Shown: piece after piece, positions 50,211-57,803 of the stretch | How positions within the stretch are numbered: the first letter of the stretch is position 1 | Layout of the letters: each line of letters begins with the position of its first letter | From: DATDFB01 sp035276475 | GTDB taxonomy: Bacteria > Acidobacteriota > Thermoanaerobaculia > Gp7-AA8 | Assembly (NCBI GenBank): GCA_035276475.1 | Contig: DATELQ010000036.1 | Location: 1-64,000, forward strand | Reading direction: 5' to 3' | DNA: 64,000 nt | Notes under the pieces: model-generated | What the model was told of the DNA's origin: nothing | The model's input: the letters and a program-made list of their open reading frames with translations, nothing else | Database searches by the model: none | Translations under genes and position numbers: made by a program

Positions 50211-50621
50211 ATGCGCGCGCACGGCGCAATCGCCCTGTTGGTTCTTCTGGCCGCCTGCCACGACGGCAGCAGCAGCCCCACCGCGCCGCTGGCGTCGACG
50301 ACGATCGATCACGGGCGGCTCGCCGGCGTGGTGACGATCGGGCCGAACTGCCCGGTCGAGACAGCCTCGCCATGCGCAACGCCGCCCGGCGCCTACGCGC
50401 TACGCAAGGTGCTGGTGATGAACGAGGCCGGCACGGAGTTGCTCCACACCGTCGACATCGACTCGCAGGGGGCGTACCTCATCGACTTGCCGCCGGCGAG
50501 ATACACGGTGGACGTGAAGAAGGCCGGCATCGACCGGGTGAGCGGCGTGCCGGCCGTCGTCGAGATCAAGGCGAATACCGTGACGAAGCTGGACATCAGC
50601 ATCGACACGGGTCTGCGCTAA
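50211..50621 (+). CDS. Small lipoprotein with carboxypeptidase-regulatory-like fold
   Basis: 136 residues. Lipobox in LLVLLAACHDGSS (Cys16). The body reads as a prealbumin-like beta-sandwich: GRLAGVVTIGPNCP, YALRKVLVMNEAGTELLHTVDIDSQGAYLIDLPPARYTVDVKKAG, a pattern typical of carboxypeptidase regulatory-like or SdrD B-like domains that act as structural or binding modules. Two cysteines (GPNCPVETASPC) could form a disulfide. Its TAA stop interlocks with the TAG of the convergent SWIB gene. Confidence 0.7.
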   Translation: MRAHGAIALLVLLAACHDGSSSPTAPLASTTIDHGRLAGVVTIGPNCPVETASPCATPPGAYALRKVLVMNEAGTELLHTVDIDSQGAYLIDLPPARYTVDVKKAGIDRVSGVPAVVEIKANTVTKLDISIDTGLR

Positions 50622-50899
50622 CTCAGGTGCTTGTTCACCAGCGCCGTCATCTCGAACATCGACACCTGCTTCTTCCCGTTGAAGATCTTCTTCAGGTTGT
50701 CGTCCGCGTTGATCATGCGCTTGTTCTGCTGGTCCTGCAGGCCCTTGCTCTTGATGTAGTCCCACACGCGCTTCGTCACTTCGCTGCGCGGGATGGGCTT
50801 GTCGCCGGTGATCGGCGCGAGATCGGCGCTCGGTTGAACCGGAGCCGCGAGGCCCTTTCCGCCGCCTTTGCTGCCCGACGCTTTTTTCGTGCTCGCCAT
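50618..50899 (-). CDS. SWIB/MDM2-domain protein
   Basis: 93 residues: a Lys/Gly-rich N-terminal tail, then a complete SWIB domain (DKPIPRSEVTKRVWDYIKSKGLQDQQNKRMINADDNLKKIF and FEMTALVNKHL). SWIB domains are eukaryotic chromatin-remodelling modules. In bacteria they occur alone in chlamydiae, Acidobacteriota and others, or fused to topoisomerase, and are thought to bind DNA or chromatin-like proteins. The basic tail supports nucleoid association. It starts from ATG 50899. Confidence 0.9.
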   Translation of the reverse strand: MASTKKASGSKGGGKGLAAPVQPSADLAPITGDKPIPRSEVTKRVWDYIKSKGLQDQQNKRMINADDNLKKIFNGKKQVSMFEMTALVNKHLS

Positions 50900-50995
50900 C
50901 GTTTCCTTACCTCTCGATCGTTTAGATTCGGGGGATTGTGCGACAGCGGGGTGCGCGCGTCAACGCAATCCGCGCTACCATTCCGAAACTCGCCG

Positions 50996-51529
50996 ATGAA
51001 AAACCTTGCATTTGTCGCACTCTTTGTGCTCGCTCTGCCCGCCTCAGCCGCGTGGCCGGCGCATTTCACGATCTACGGCCTCGGCGCCAAGAGCGCTCCG
51101 AACAAGCACGGGAAGATGGACCTGCAGTCGCTGAACTTCGAAGCGACCGGGGCGGCGAAGTGGAACTTCGACTGGGGCGTCGACTTCGCCGCCACGCACA
51201 TGAAGCAGCCGGTCGACTTCTTCGACACGCTGCATCAGACCGAGAGCGTCAACGCGGCGTCGCTGTCGCTCCTGGCGCGCAAGATCTTCGGCAAGCACGG
51301 CGCCGTGCGGCCCTACGTCGAGCTCTCCAGCGGCCCGATCTACGCGAGCGAGCGCGTGCCGGAGTCGACGTCGCACTTCAACTTCATCTCCCAGGCCGGC
51401 GCCGGCATCCTCACGGACCGCGGCTTGATGGCCGGCCTCCGCTTCGGCCACATCTCCAACGCCGGCTACGCCGACCGCAACCCGGGCGTGAACTTCACGG
51501 CAGTGCTGGTCGGATTCCGGCTTCGCTGA
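50996..51529 (+). CDS. pagL: PagL-family lipid A 3-O-deacylase
   Basis: 177 residues. Signal peptide MKNLAFVALFVLALPASA, then an eight-strand outer-membrane barrel. The C-terminal segment GLRFGHISNAGYADRNPGVN carries the PagL His-x-Ser pair (HIS-N-A-G) that, with a Glu, forms the catalytic site. PagL removes the 3-O acyl chain of lipid A from outside the cell and tunes recognition by host or predator defences. ATG 50996 was chosen from the signal peptide. The 3' end overlaps convergent GluQRS by 35 bp. Confidence 0.8.
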   Translation: MKNLAFVALFVLALPASAAWPAHFTIYGLGAKSAPNKHGKMDLQSLNFEATGAAKWNFDWGVDFAATHMKQPVDFFDTLHQTESVNAASLSLLARKIFGKHGAVRPYVELSSGPIYASERVPESTSHFNFISQAGAGILTDRGLMAGLRFGHISNAGYADRNPGVNFTAVLVGFRLR

Positions 51530-52319
51530 GGATCGACTTTGCTTGCGCCAATGTCGCCGCGACGCGCGCATCGTCGAGCGTCTCGATGGGGAGCGCCCCG
51601 TCGCGCTTCCCGAGCTTCTCCCCCTTGTCGTTGAGGACGAGCGGCAGGTGCGCGTACTGCGGCGTGCGATACCCGAGGGCGCGCTGCAGGGCGATTTGTC
51701 TCGCGGTCGAAGAGAGGAGATCGCCGCCGCGCACGACCTGCGTGATGCCTTGCTCCTCGTCGTCGACCACGACGGCGAGCTGATAGGCGAACAGCCCGTC
51801 CGCGCGGCGGATGACGAAGTCGCCGGTCTCGCGCGCGACGTTCTCCTCGACGCGGCCGCGCAGCAGGTCGTCGAAGGCGATGACCTCGTCGGGCGCTTTG
51901 AAGCGAACCGCCCGCGCCACCCGCCCGGGGGCGATGCCGTTGCGGCACGTGCCGGGATAGATCGGCTCGCGCCCGAGCGGCGCCGACGCCGCGCTGCGCA
52001 GCTCCGCGCGCGAGCAGGCGCAGTCGTAGACGAGGCCTTTCTCGCGCAGCGCGCTCAATGCTTTTTCATAGAGCGCGGTGCGTTGCGATTGGTAGACGAC
52101 CTCGCCGTCCCATTGCAGGCCGTATCGTTTCAGTGCCGCAAGGATCTCCTCGGCGGAACCGGGCACGACGCGCGGGGTGTCGAGGTCCTCAACCCGCACC
52201 AGCCAGCGGCCGCCGCTCTGCTTCGCCAGCAGGTACGAGCCGAGCGCCGCGACGAGGCTGCCGAGGTGCAGCGGACCTGTGGGCGAGGGCGCGAAGCGGC
52301 CGACCGTGCCGAAAGTCAT
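51495..52319 (-). CDS. gluQ: Glutamyl-Q tRNA(Asp) synthetase
   Basis: 274 residues, the size of GluQRS rather than full GltX. The class I motif is GRFAPSPTGPLHLGSLVAAL, followed by RVEDLDTPRV. A zinc site is suggested by CACSRAEL and YPGTCRNG, and the second ATP motif is KLGKRDGA. The anticodon-binding domain is missing, as expected. It attaches glutamate to the queuosine base of tRNA(Asp), so it connects functionally with queA at 31.4 kb. Confidence 0.95.
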   Translation of the reverse strand: MTFGTVGRFAPSPTGPLHLGSLVAALGSYLLAKQSGGRWLVRVEDLDTPRVVPGSAEEILAALKRYGLQWDGEVVYQSQRTALYEKALSALREKGLVYDCACSRAELRSAASAPLGREPIYPGTCRNGIAPGRVARAVRFKAPDEVIAFDDLLRGRVEENVARETGDFVIRRADGLFAYQLAVVVDDEEQGITQVVRGGDLLSSTARQIALQRALGYRTPQYAHLPLVLNDKGEKLGKRDGALPIETLDDARVAATLAQAKSILSEAGIRPALP

Positions 52320-52397
52320 GCTCTACAAACCCTCCCACCGGCACATGTGCGTCCGCGCCGCGCCGCCTACATTGGCAATCGAAGAAAGGACGCACCC

Positions 52398-53087
52398 ATG
52401 CTTGTCAGCCTCACCAACATCACCAAGTCGTACCGCCTCGGCCGCGTCGACGTGCGCGCGCTCGAGGGCGTCGACCTCGACATCGATCGCGGCGACTTCC
52501 TCGCCCTCGCCGGCCCCTCCGGCAGCGGCAAGACCACGCTCCTCAACCTCATCGGCTGCATCGACAAGCCGAGCGGCGGGCGCATCGTCGTCGACGGCGT
52601 CGACGTCACCGCCGTCCCGCTGCACCGCCTCGCGGCCATGCGCAGCAACACCCTCGGCTACATCTTCCAGACCTTCAACCTCATCCCCGTCCTCACCGCG
52701 TACGAGAACGTCGAGTACCCGCTCCTGCTGCAGAACGTCGCCCGCCGCGAGCGCGACGCGCGCGTGCGCCGCTGGCTCGACCAGGTCGGCCTCACCGCGC
52801 AGGCGAAGCAGCGGCCGGATCAACTCTCGGGCGGACAGCGGCAGCGCGTGGCCATTGCGCGCGCGATGGTCGCGGAGCCGAAGCTCGTCCTTGCCGACGA
52901 GCCGACCGCGAACCTCGACCAGGACACGGCCGCGAACATCCTCGACCTTCTCGCCAAGCTGAACGCGGAGACGGGGACGACCTTCGTCTTCGCCACGCAC
53001 GATCCCGCCGTCATGTCGCGCGCACAGCGCCTCGTGCGGCTGCGCGACGGACGCATTTCCGAGGAGGCACGCGCGCTCGTCGCGTGA
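52398..53087 (+). CDS. LolD/MacB-type ABC transporter ATPase
   Basis: 229 residues. Walker A GPSGSGKTTLLN, signature LSGGQRQRVAIARAM, Walker B LVLADEPTANLD and the H-loop THDPAVM are all intact. The sequence is of the LolD/MacB/FtsE type that drives mechanotransmission rather than solute import. GAAGAAAGGA precedes ATG 52398. It is the first gene of a run that continues to 57720 with gaps or overlaps of a few bases, and it pairs with the permease directly downstream. Confidence 0.93.
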   Translation: MLVSLTNITKSYRLGRVDVRALEGVDLDIDRGDFLALAGPSGSGKTTLLNLIGCIDKPSGGRIVVDGVDVTAVPLHRLAAMRSNTLGYIFQTFNLIPVLTAYENVEYPLLLQNVARRERDARVRRWLDQVGLTAQAKQRPDQLSGGQRQRVAIARAMVAEPKLVLADEPTANLDQDTAANILDLLAKLNAETGTTFVFATHDPAVMSRAQRLVRLRDGRISEEARALVA

Positions 53088-53097
53088 GGAGAACGAC

Positions 53098-54300
53098 ATG
53101 ACCACAAGAATCGCGTTTCGTAACGTCTTCCGCAACCGCCGCCGCTCGGCCATCACGCTGCTCGTCATCGTCTTCGGCGCGGTCGGCCTGATCCTCTTCG
53201 GCGGATACAAACAGCAGACCTTCCGCGCCCTCCGCGAGTCGACGATCCGCAGCCGCCTCGGCCACCTGCAGGTCTACAAGCGCGGCTTCGCGTCGAATGA
53301 GTCGAAGAAGCCGCTCGAACAAGGCCTCGACGACGTGGCCGCGCTGCGCCGCGCCGTCGAGAGCGACAAGCGCGTCAAGATGACGGCCGCGCAGATCACG
53401 CTCATGGGCCTCGTCAGCAACGGCGACAAGTCCGAGACCTTCATCGCCACCGCCGTCGAGCCGCTCAAAGAGAAAGCGATGAACGGCTACCGCCTCGTCG
53501 GCGGCACCGACCTGCCGGCGAACGAGACCGACGCCGTGCTGGTCGGCCGCGGCCTGGCCACGTCGATGCGCGTGAAGCCGGGGGACTACCTGACGCTCAT
53601 GACCACGACGACGGCCGGCTCGCTCAACGCGACCGACGTGCGCGTCGCCGGCATCTTCACGAGCGGCGTCAAGGAGTTCGACGACCGCGCCGTGAAGATG
53701 CCGATCGCCGGCGCGCAGCAACTGCTGCAGACGAAGAAGGTCGAGCGGCTGATCGTGATGCTCAACGACACCGACGACACCGACGCCGTGCGCGCCGACC
53801 TCACCCGGAAGCTGCCGCAGATCGAGATGAAGAGCTGGTCGGAGCTGGCGACCTTCTACCACCAGGTCGTGCTGCTCTACAACGGCATCTTCGGCTTCCT
53901 GGGACTCATCGTCAGCGCCATCGTCGTCTTCAGCGTCGCCAACACGATCCTGATGTCGATCTTCGAGCGGACGCGCGAGATCGGCACGCTCATGGCGATG
54001 GGGACGACGCGGTCGCGTGTGGCGCGGATGTTCCTCGCCGAGGGAGTGGTCATCGGCGTGCTCGGCGCGATCGCGGGCGTGGTGGCCGGCGTGCTCCTGG
54101 CGAGCCTCATCAACCGCGGCCACGTCATGCTCCCGCCGCCGCCCGGCTACACCCTCGGCTACCCGCTGCGCATGCTGCTGACGCCGTCGATCCTCGTCAC
54201 CACCGCGGTCATCTCCATCGTCACCGCCACGATCTCCTCGATCGTCCCGGCACTGAAAGCGTCGCGCATGAAGGTCGTCGACGCACTGGGGCACATCTGA
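53098..54300 (+). CDS. FtsX/LolE-type ABC permease
   Basis: 400 residues with the MacB/LolCE layout. One N-terminal helix (SAITLLVIVFGAVGLILFGG), a large periplasmic domain (about 40-260, MacB-PCD-like) and three C-terminal helices in the FtsX region (ILMSIFERTREIGTLMAMG is the coupling segment). With the upstream ATPase it would move a lipid or lipoprotein from the inner membrane to a periplasmic carrier. Its TGA overlaps the next ATG (ATGA-type, base 54300). Confidence 0.9.
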   Translation: MTTRIAFRNVFRNRRRSAITLLVIVFGAVGLILFGGYKQQTFRALRESTIRSRLGHLQVYKRGFASNESKKPLEQGLDDVAALRRAVESDKRVKMTAAQITLMGLVSNGDKSETFIATAVEPLKEKAMNGYRLVGGTDLPANETDAVLVGRGLATSMRVKPGDYLTLMTTTTAGSLNATDVRVAGIFTSGVKEFDDRAVKMPIAGAQQLLQTKKVERLIVMLNDTDDTDAVRADLTRKLPQIEMKSWSELATFYHQVVLLYNGIFGFLGLIVSAIVVFSVANTILMSIFERTREIGTLMAMGTTRSRVARMFLAEGVVIGVLGAIAGVVAGVLLASLINRGHVMLPPPPGYTLGYPLRMLLTPSILVTTAVISIVTATISSIVPALKASRMKVVDALGHI

Positions 54301-55013
54301 TGAAAAAGCGACTCTTTGCACTCGCACTTCTTCTCGCCTCGGCGCCGCTGCGCGCCGAGGATGCGGCGGCGATCCTCAAGAAAGTCGACGCGTACCGCAC
54401 GCCGTTGGAGAGCTTCGCGATCGACGTCGAGCTCACCGCCTACACGCCGCACGACCAGCCGGAGTCGTCGAAGTTCCGCGTCTACGGCAAAGGGAGCGAC
54501 CGGAGCGTGGTCGAGTTCCTGGCGCCGGCGACGGAGAAGGGAAAGCTCCTCCTGATGCTGCGCGACGCGATGTGGTTCTACATGCCGACGGCGAGCCGCC
54601 CGATCCGCATCTCGCCGCTGCAGCGGCTGATGGGACAGGCCTCGAACGGCGACGTGGCCCGGACGAGCTTCACGGTCGACTACGTGGCGAAGTCGGTCGT
54701 CGAAGAGGACAAGGCGTTCGTCCTCGACCTCGCCGCGAAGGACGCCGACATCGCCTACAGCCGCGTGCAGCTGTGGATCGACAAGGCGACGTACGAGCCG
54801 CTGCGCGCCGACTTTTACGTCGTCAGCGGAAAGCTGATCAAGCGCGCGCTCTACCGCGAGTTCGGCACGATGGCCGGGCGGCGGGTGGTGACGGGGATCG
54901 AGATCGACGATCTGCTGCGGCCGGGGAACAAGACGCTCATGCGCTACGCGAACCTGACGTCGAAGGAGAACCCGGAGCGGATGTTCACGAAGGACGCACT
55001 CGGAAAATGGTGA
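54300..55013 (+). CDS. LolA-like outer-membrane lipoprotein-sorting protein
   Basis: 237 residues. Signal peptide MKKRLFALALLLASAPLRA, then a LolA-like half-barrel: VDAYRTPLESFAIDVELTAY, GKGSDRSVVEFLAPATEKGKLLLM, MWFYMPTASRPIRISPLQRLMGQASNGD and a C-terminal YREFGTMAGRRVVTGIEI. This corresponds to the 'outer membrane lipoprotein-sorting protein' family. Such proteins accompany RND or LolDE-like exporters and may carry hydrophobic cargo across the periplasm. It is coupled by overlap to the permease before it and the outer-membrane protein after it. Confidence 0.88.
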   Translation: MKKRLFALALLLASAPLRAEDAAAILKKVDAYRTPLESFAIDVELTAYTPHDQPESSKFRVYGKGSDRSVVEFLAPATEKGKLLLMLRDAMWFYMPTASRPIRISPLQRLMGQASNGDVARTSFTVDYVAKSVVEEDKAFVLDLAAKDADIAYSRVQLWIDKATYEPLRADFYVVSGKLIKRALYREFGTMAGRRVVTGIEIDDLLRPGNKTLMRYANLTSKENPERMFTKDALGKW

Positions 55014-56026
55014 ACACGCTTTTATTACTCGCCACGCTGCGCATGTTCGGCTCGGTCGGCGCGGAGTCGCAGCTCTCGCCGGCCAACACGGACTCGCCGC
55101 TGAACCCGCACAACGTGGCCGGGCTGCCGTACACGACGAACGTCGGCGACGCGGCGCTCTACGCCGACGCGAAGACCGAGCGGGTGAAGGCGCACGTGAA
55201 GCTGCGCGCCGATGCCAGCGACCGCGCCGCCGATCACCTCCAGCTCGGCGAGGCCTTCGTGCAGGCGAACCTCCGGCCGTGGCTCGACGTCACGGCCGGT
55301 CGGGTGATCGAGAAGTGGGGCACCGGCTACGCCTGGAATCCGGTGGCGTTCGTGAGCCCGCAGAAGAATCCGACCGATCCGACCGACCGCCGCAGCGCCT
55401 ACCGCGGCGTCGACATGCTCCGCGCCGACGCGTTCGTGCGCGAGACGAACATCTCCGTCTATGCGCTGCGCGACCACACCGTCGCCGCGCGCGTCTATCG
55501 CCTCGTCGGCGGCACCGACGTGTCGCTGCATTTCAGCCACGACGCGAACGGCACGCAGCAGGGCGTGAGCCTCGCCCGCGTCTTCGGCGAGGCGCTGGAG
55601 CTCCACACCGAGGTCACGCGCCGCCACCTCCTCCTCGGCGGGCAGTACACGTTCCCGAAGAACGTCAACGTCATCGCCGAGGTCTATCGCTCCGGCGACG
55701 GCCTCACCGAGTCGCAGTGGCGCGCGTTCGAAAACAGCATCGAGCCGGCGTCGCTCCTCGACGCCAACCGCCGCTACGCGCCGCTCCGCATGGCCCGCAA
55801 CTACGCCTTCGTCCGCGCCGACGCGCCGTTCGGCAAGAATGACGTCGAGCTCATCGCCATCACCAACCTGCGCGACGGCTCGTCGATCGCGCGCCTCACG
55901 CTCTCGCGCAAGCTCCGCCCGAATCTCTCCGCGTACGTGATCGAGACGGAGTTCCTCGGCACGGGCGAAATGTCGTACATCCAAGTCAAGCGGCTGACGA
56001 CATTCGGAGCGCGGGTGTACTTTTAA
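55007..56026 (+). CDS. Outer-membrane beta-barrel protein of the exporter operon
   Basis: 339 residues. It starts MVNTLLLLATLRMFGSVGAES, a short signal peptide, from an ATG overlapping the previous gene by 7 nt. Alternating strands include VKAHVKLRADASDRAADHLQLGEAFVQANLRPWLDVTAGRVIEKWG and NPVAFVSPQKNPTDPTDRRSAYRG, which resemble the DUF1302/alginate-export style of barrel. The C-terminal residue is Phe (GARVYF), as in barrel proteins assembled by BamA. It probably provides the outer-membrane end of the pathway. Confidence 0.75.
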   Translation: MVNTLLLLATLRMFGSVGAESQLSPANTDSPLNPHNVAGLPYTTNVGDAALYADAKTERVKAHVKLRADASDRAADHLQLGEAFVQANLRPWLDVTAGRVIEKWGTGYAWNPVAFVSPQKNPTDPTDRRSAYRGVDMLRADAFVRETNISVYALRDHTVAARVYRLVGGTDVSLHFSHDANGTQQGVSLARVFGEALELHTEVTRRHLLLGGQYTFPKNVNVIAEVYRSGDGLTESQWRAFENSIEPASLLDANRRYAPLRMARNYAFVRADAPFGKNDVELIAITNLRDGSSIARLTLSRKLRPNLSAYVIETEFLGTGEMSYIQVKRLTTFGARVYF

Positions 56027-56029
56027 GCG

Positions 56030-57091
56030 ATGCTCGGCGGACGCAATCTCTCGCTGATCGGCATCCTGACGTGGGGTGTCATCCTTTTCACCAGCGTCGG
56101 CTCGGGCGGACCGCTGTGGTACGTCTGCATGGCCGTGTTCATCGCCGGCTTCCTCGCCGCCACCTGGCGCGAATGCCCGCCCATACAGCGCCGCCTCCTC
56201 AACGCACTGCAAACGCTCGCCGCCCTCGGCGCGATGGCGCTGGTGCCGCATCACTTGAAGATGGAGCCGGTGCTCCTCGTCATCATCGCGGGGGAGCTCG
56301 GCGGCCTGGAGATGCTGCCTGCCTTCGCCTGGATCTTCGCCCAGACCGCGGCGCTCGCCGTCATGACCGGCGGATTCGACATCATTCTCCTCCCCTACGC
56401 CGCCTTCCAGCTCTTCGCCTACTTCGCCGTGCGCATCGCCCACCGGGAGACGCTGGCGCGGCAGGCGCTGGCCGAGGCGAACGCGGAGCTGAAGGTGACG
56501 TCGGGCCTCCTCGACCTCAGCAGCCGCACCGAGGAACGGCTACGCATCGCGCGCGACCTCCACGACCTCCTCGGGCATCACCTCACTGCGTTGAGCTTGA
56601 ACCTCGAAGTGGCCAGCCATCTTGCGAGCGGCGAGGCGAAGACGTCGGTGGAGAAGAGCCAGGCCATCACGAAGGACCTCCTCGCCGACGTGCGCGCGGT
56701 CGTCAGCCGCCTGCGCGAGGATGAGCCGGTCGACCTGGCCACAGCCATCAACGCGCTGCGCGACGTCATCGCCACGCCGGCGCTGCACGTCGACGTCGAG
56801 AACGTGGCCATCAGCGACCCGGCGGTGGCGCAGGTGGCGCTGCGCGCGGTGCAGGAGATCGTCACGAACGCGGTGCGCCACTCCGGCGCGCGCAATCTCT
56901 GGCTGCGGCTGTCGTCGTCCGATCACACGCTCGACCTCGACGCGCGCGACGACGGCGCCGGCACCGACCGCGTCGAGTTCGGCAACGGCCTGCGCGGGAT
57001 CCGCGAGCGCGTGGAGCAGGTGCAGGGGCGGCTCGAGGTTTCGTCGATGCGCGGCCGCGGCTTTTCGGTGCATATTTCACTTCCAGCATGA
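56030..57091 (+). CDS. DesK/NarX-type sensor histidine kinase
   Basis: 353 residues. Five or six N-terminal membrane helices (residues 1-135) with almost no external loop suggest sensing of the membrane itself, as in DesK. A coiled linker leads to the HisKA_3 box LRIARDLHDLLGHHLTALS (His178) and the ATPase boxes VQEIVTNAVRHSG and FGNGLRGIRERV. The gene starts 3 nt after the barrel gene and overlaps the response regulator by 4 nt, so it is part of the exporter transcript. Confidence 0.93.
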   Translation: MLGGRNLSLIGILTWGVILFTSVGSGGPLWYVCMAVFIAGFLAATWRECPPIQRRLLNALQTLAALGAMALVPHHLKMEPVLLVIIAGELGGLEMLPAFAWIFAQTAALAVMTGGFDIILLPYAAFQLFAYFAVRIAHRETLARQALAEANAELKVTSGLLDLSSRTEERLRIARDLHDLLGHHLTALSLNLEVASHLASGEAKTSVEKSQAITKDLLADVRAVVSRLREDEPVDLATAINALRDVIATPALHVDVENVAISDPAVAQVALRAVQEIVTNAVRHSGARNLWLRLSSSDHTLDLDARDDGAGTDRVEFGNGLRGIRERVEQVQGRLEVSSMRGRGFSVHISLPA

Positions 57092-57720
57092 TTCGCGTCG
57101 TCATCGTCGAAGACCAGACGATCGTCCGCCAGGGCCTGCGCTCGCTCCTCGGGCTGTCCGGCGACATCGAGATCGCCGGCGAAGCGGCCGACGGCGAAGA
57201 GGCGCTCGACGTCATCGAATCGGTCAAACCGGACGTGGTGCTGCTCGACCTACGCATGCCGAAGCTCGACGGCGTCGGCGTGCTGAAGCACTTCCGCGGC
57301 CGCTTCCCGACGCTGATCCTGACGACGTTCGACGACGACACGAATCTGTTCGAGGCCGTGCGCGCCGGCGCGAAGGGGTGGCTCTTGAAGGACGTGTCGC
57401 TGGAGCGCCTGACGGGCGCGATCCGCACGCTCGCCGAGGGAGGGACGTGCATCGAGCCGGTGATCACGGAGCGCATCGTCCGCGCCCTCGGCGAGTCGAA
57501 CGTGGCCTTCGACTCCGCGGAGCTGCCCGAGCCGCTGACGGATCGCGAGAAGACGATCCTGCGCCTGCTCGCCGGCGGCTATAGCAACAAGGAGATCTCG
57601 GAGCTGCTGAACATCAGCGACGGGACCGTGAAGAATCACATCTCGAATCTCTTGGCGAAACTCGGCGTTCGAGACCGAACACGAGCCGTGCTGAAAGCAA
57701 TCGACCTCGGCGTAATTTAG
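57088..57720 (+). CDS. NarL/LuxR-family response regulator
   Basis: 210 residues. Receiver domain with acidic pair ED (8-9), phosphorylation site Asp54 (VVLLDLRMP) and the conserved Lys in KGWLLKDVS. The LuxR-type helix-turn-helix is LTDREKTILRLLAGGYSNKEISELLNISDGTVKNHISNL. It is the partner of the kinase immediately upstream and ends the run. It probably regulates this operon, perhaps through the 78-bp gap before the ATPase gene. Its TAG stop abuts a palindrome. Confidence 0.95.
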   Translation: MIRVVIVEDQTIVRQGLRSLLGLSGDIEIAGEAADGEEALDVIESVKPDVVLLDLRMPKLDGVGVLKHFRGRFPTLILTTFDDDTNLFEAVRAGAKGWLLKDVSLERLTGAIRTLAEGGTCIEPVITERIVRALGESNVAFDSAELPEPLTDREKTILRLLAGGYSNKEISELLNISDGTVKNHISNLLAKLGVRDRTRAVLKAIDLGVI

Positions 57721-57803
57721 GGGACAGGTCACAGGGAACAGGGGACAGGTGGTGTTCCTAGCAACGAACACCACCTGTGCCCCGTGACCTGTTCCCTGTC
57801 ACC
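57720..57803. terminator. 84-bp palindrome spanning exactly stop to stop
   Basis: Arms of about 38 bp (left GGGGACAGG...GGTGGTGTTC, right its complement with about eight mismatches) surround CTAGCAAC. The left arm begins on the last base of the response-regulator TAG and the right arm ends on the last base of the convergent gene's TAG. The motif GGGACAGG/ACAGGGAACAGG is reiterated. It likely works as a bidirectional terminator and looks like a dispersed repeat. Confidence 0.7.

Noticed and set aside
52323..52397. Specific regulator site before the LolD-like gene (CACATGTG palindrome)
   Set aside because: An isolated 8-bp palindrome is expected by chance; no second half-site or spacing typical of NarL-family sites is evident.
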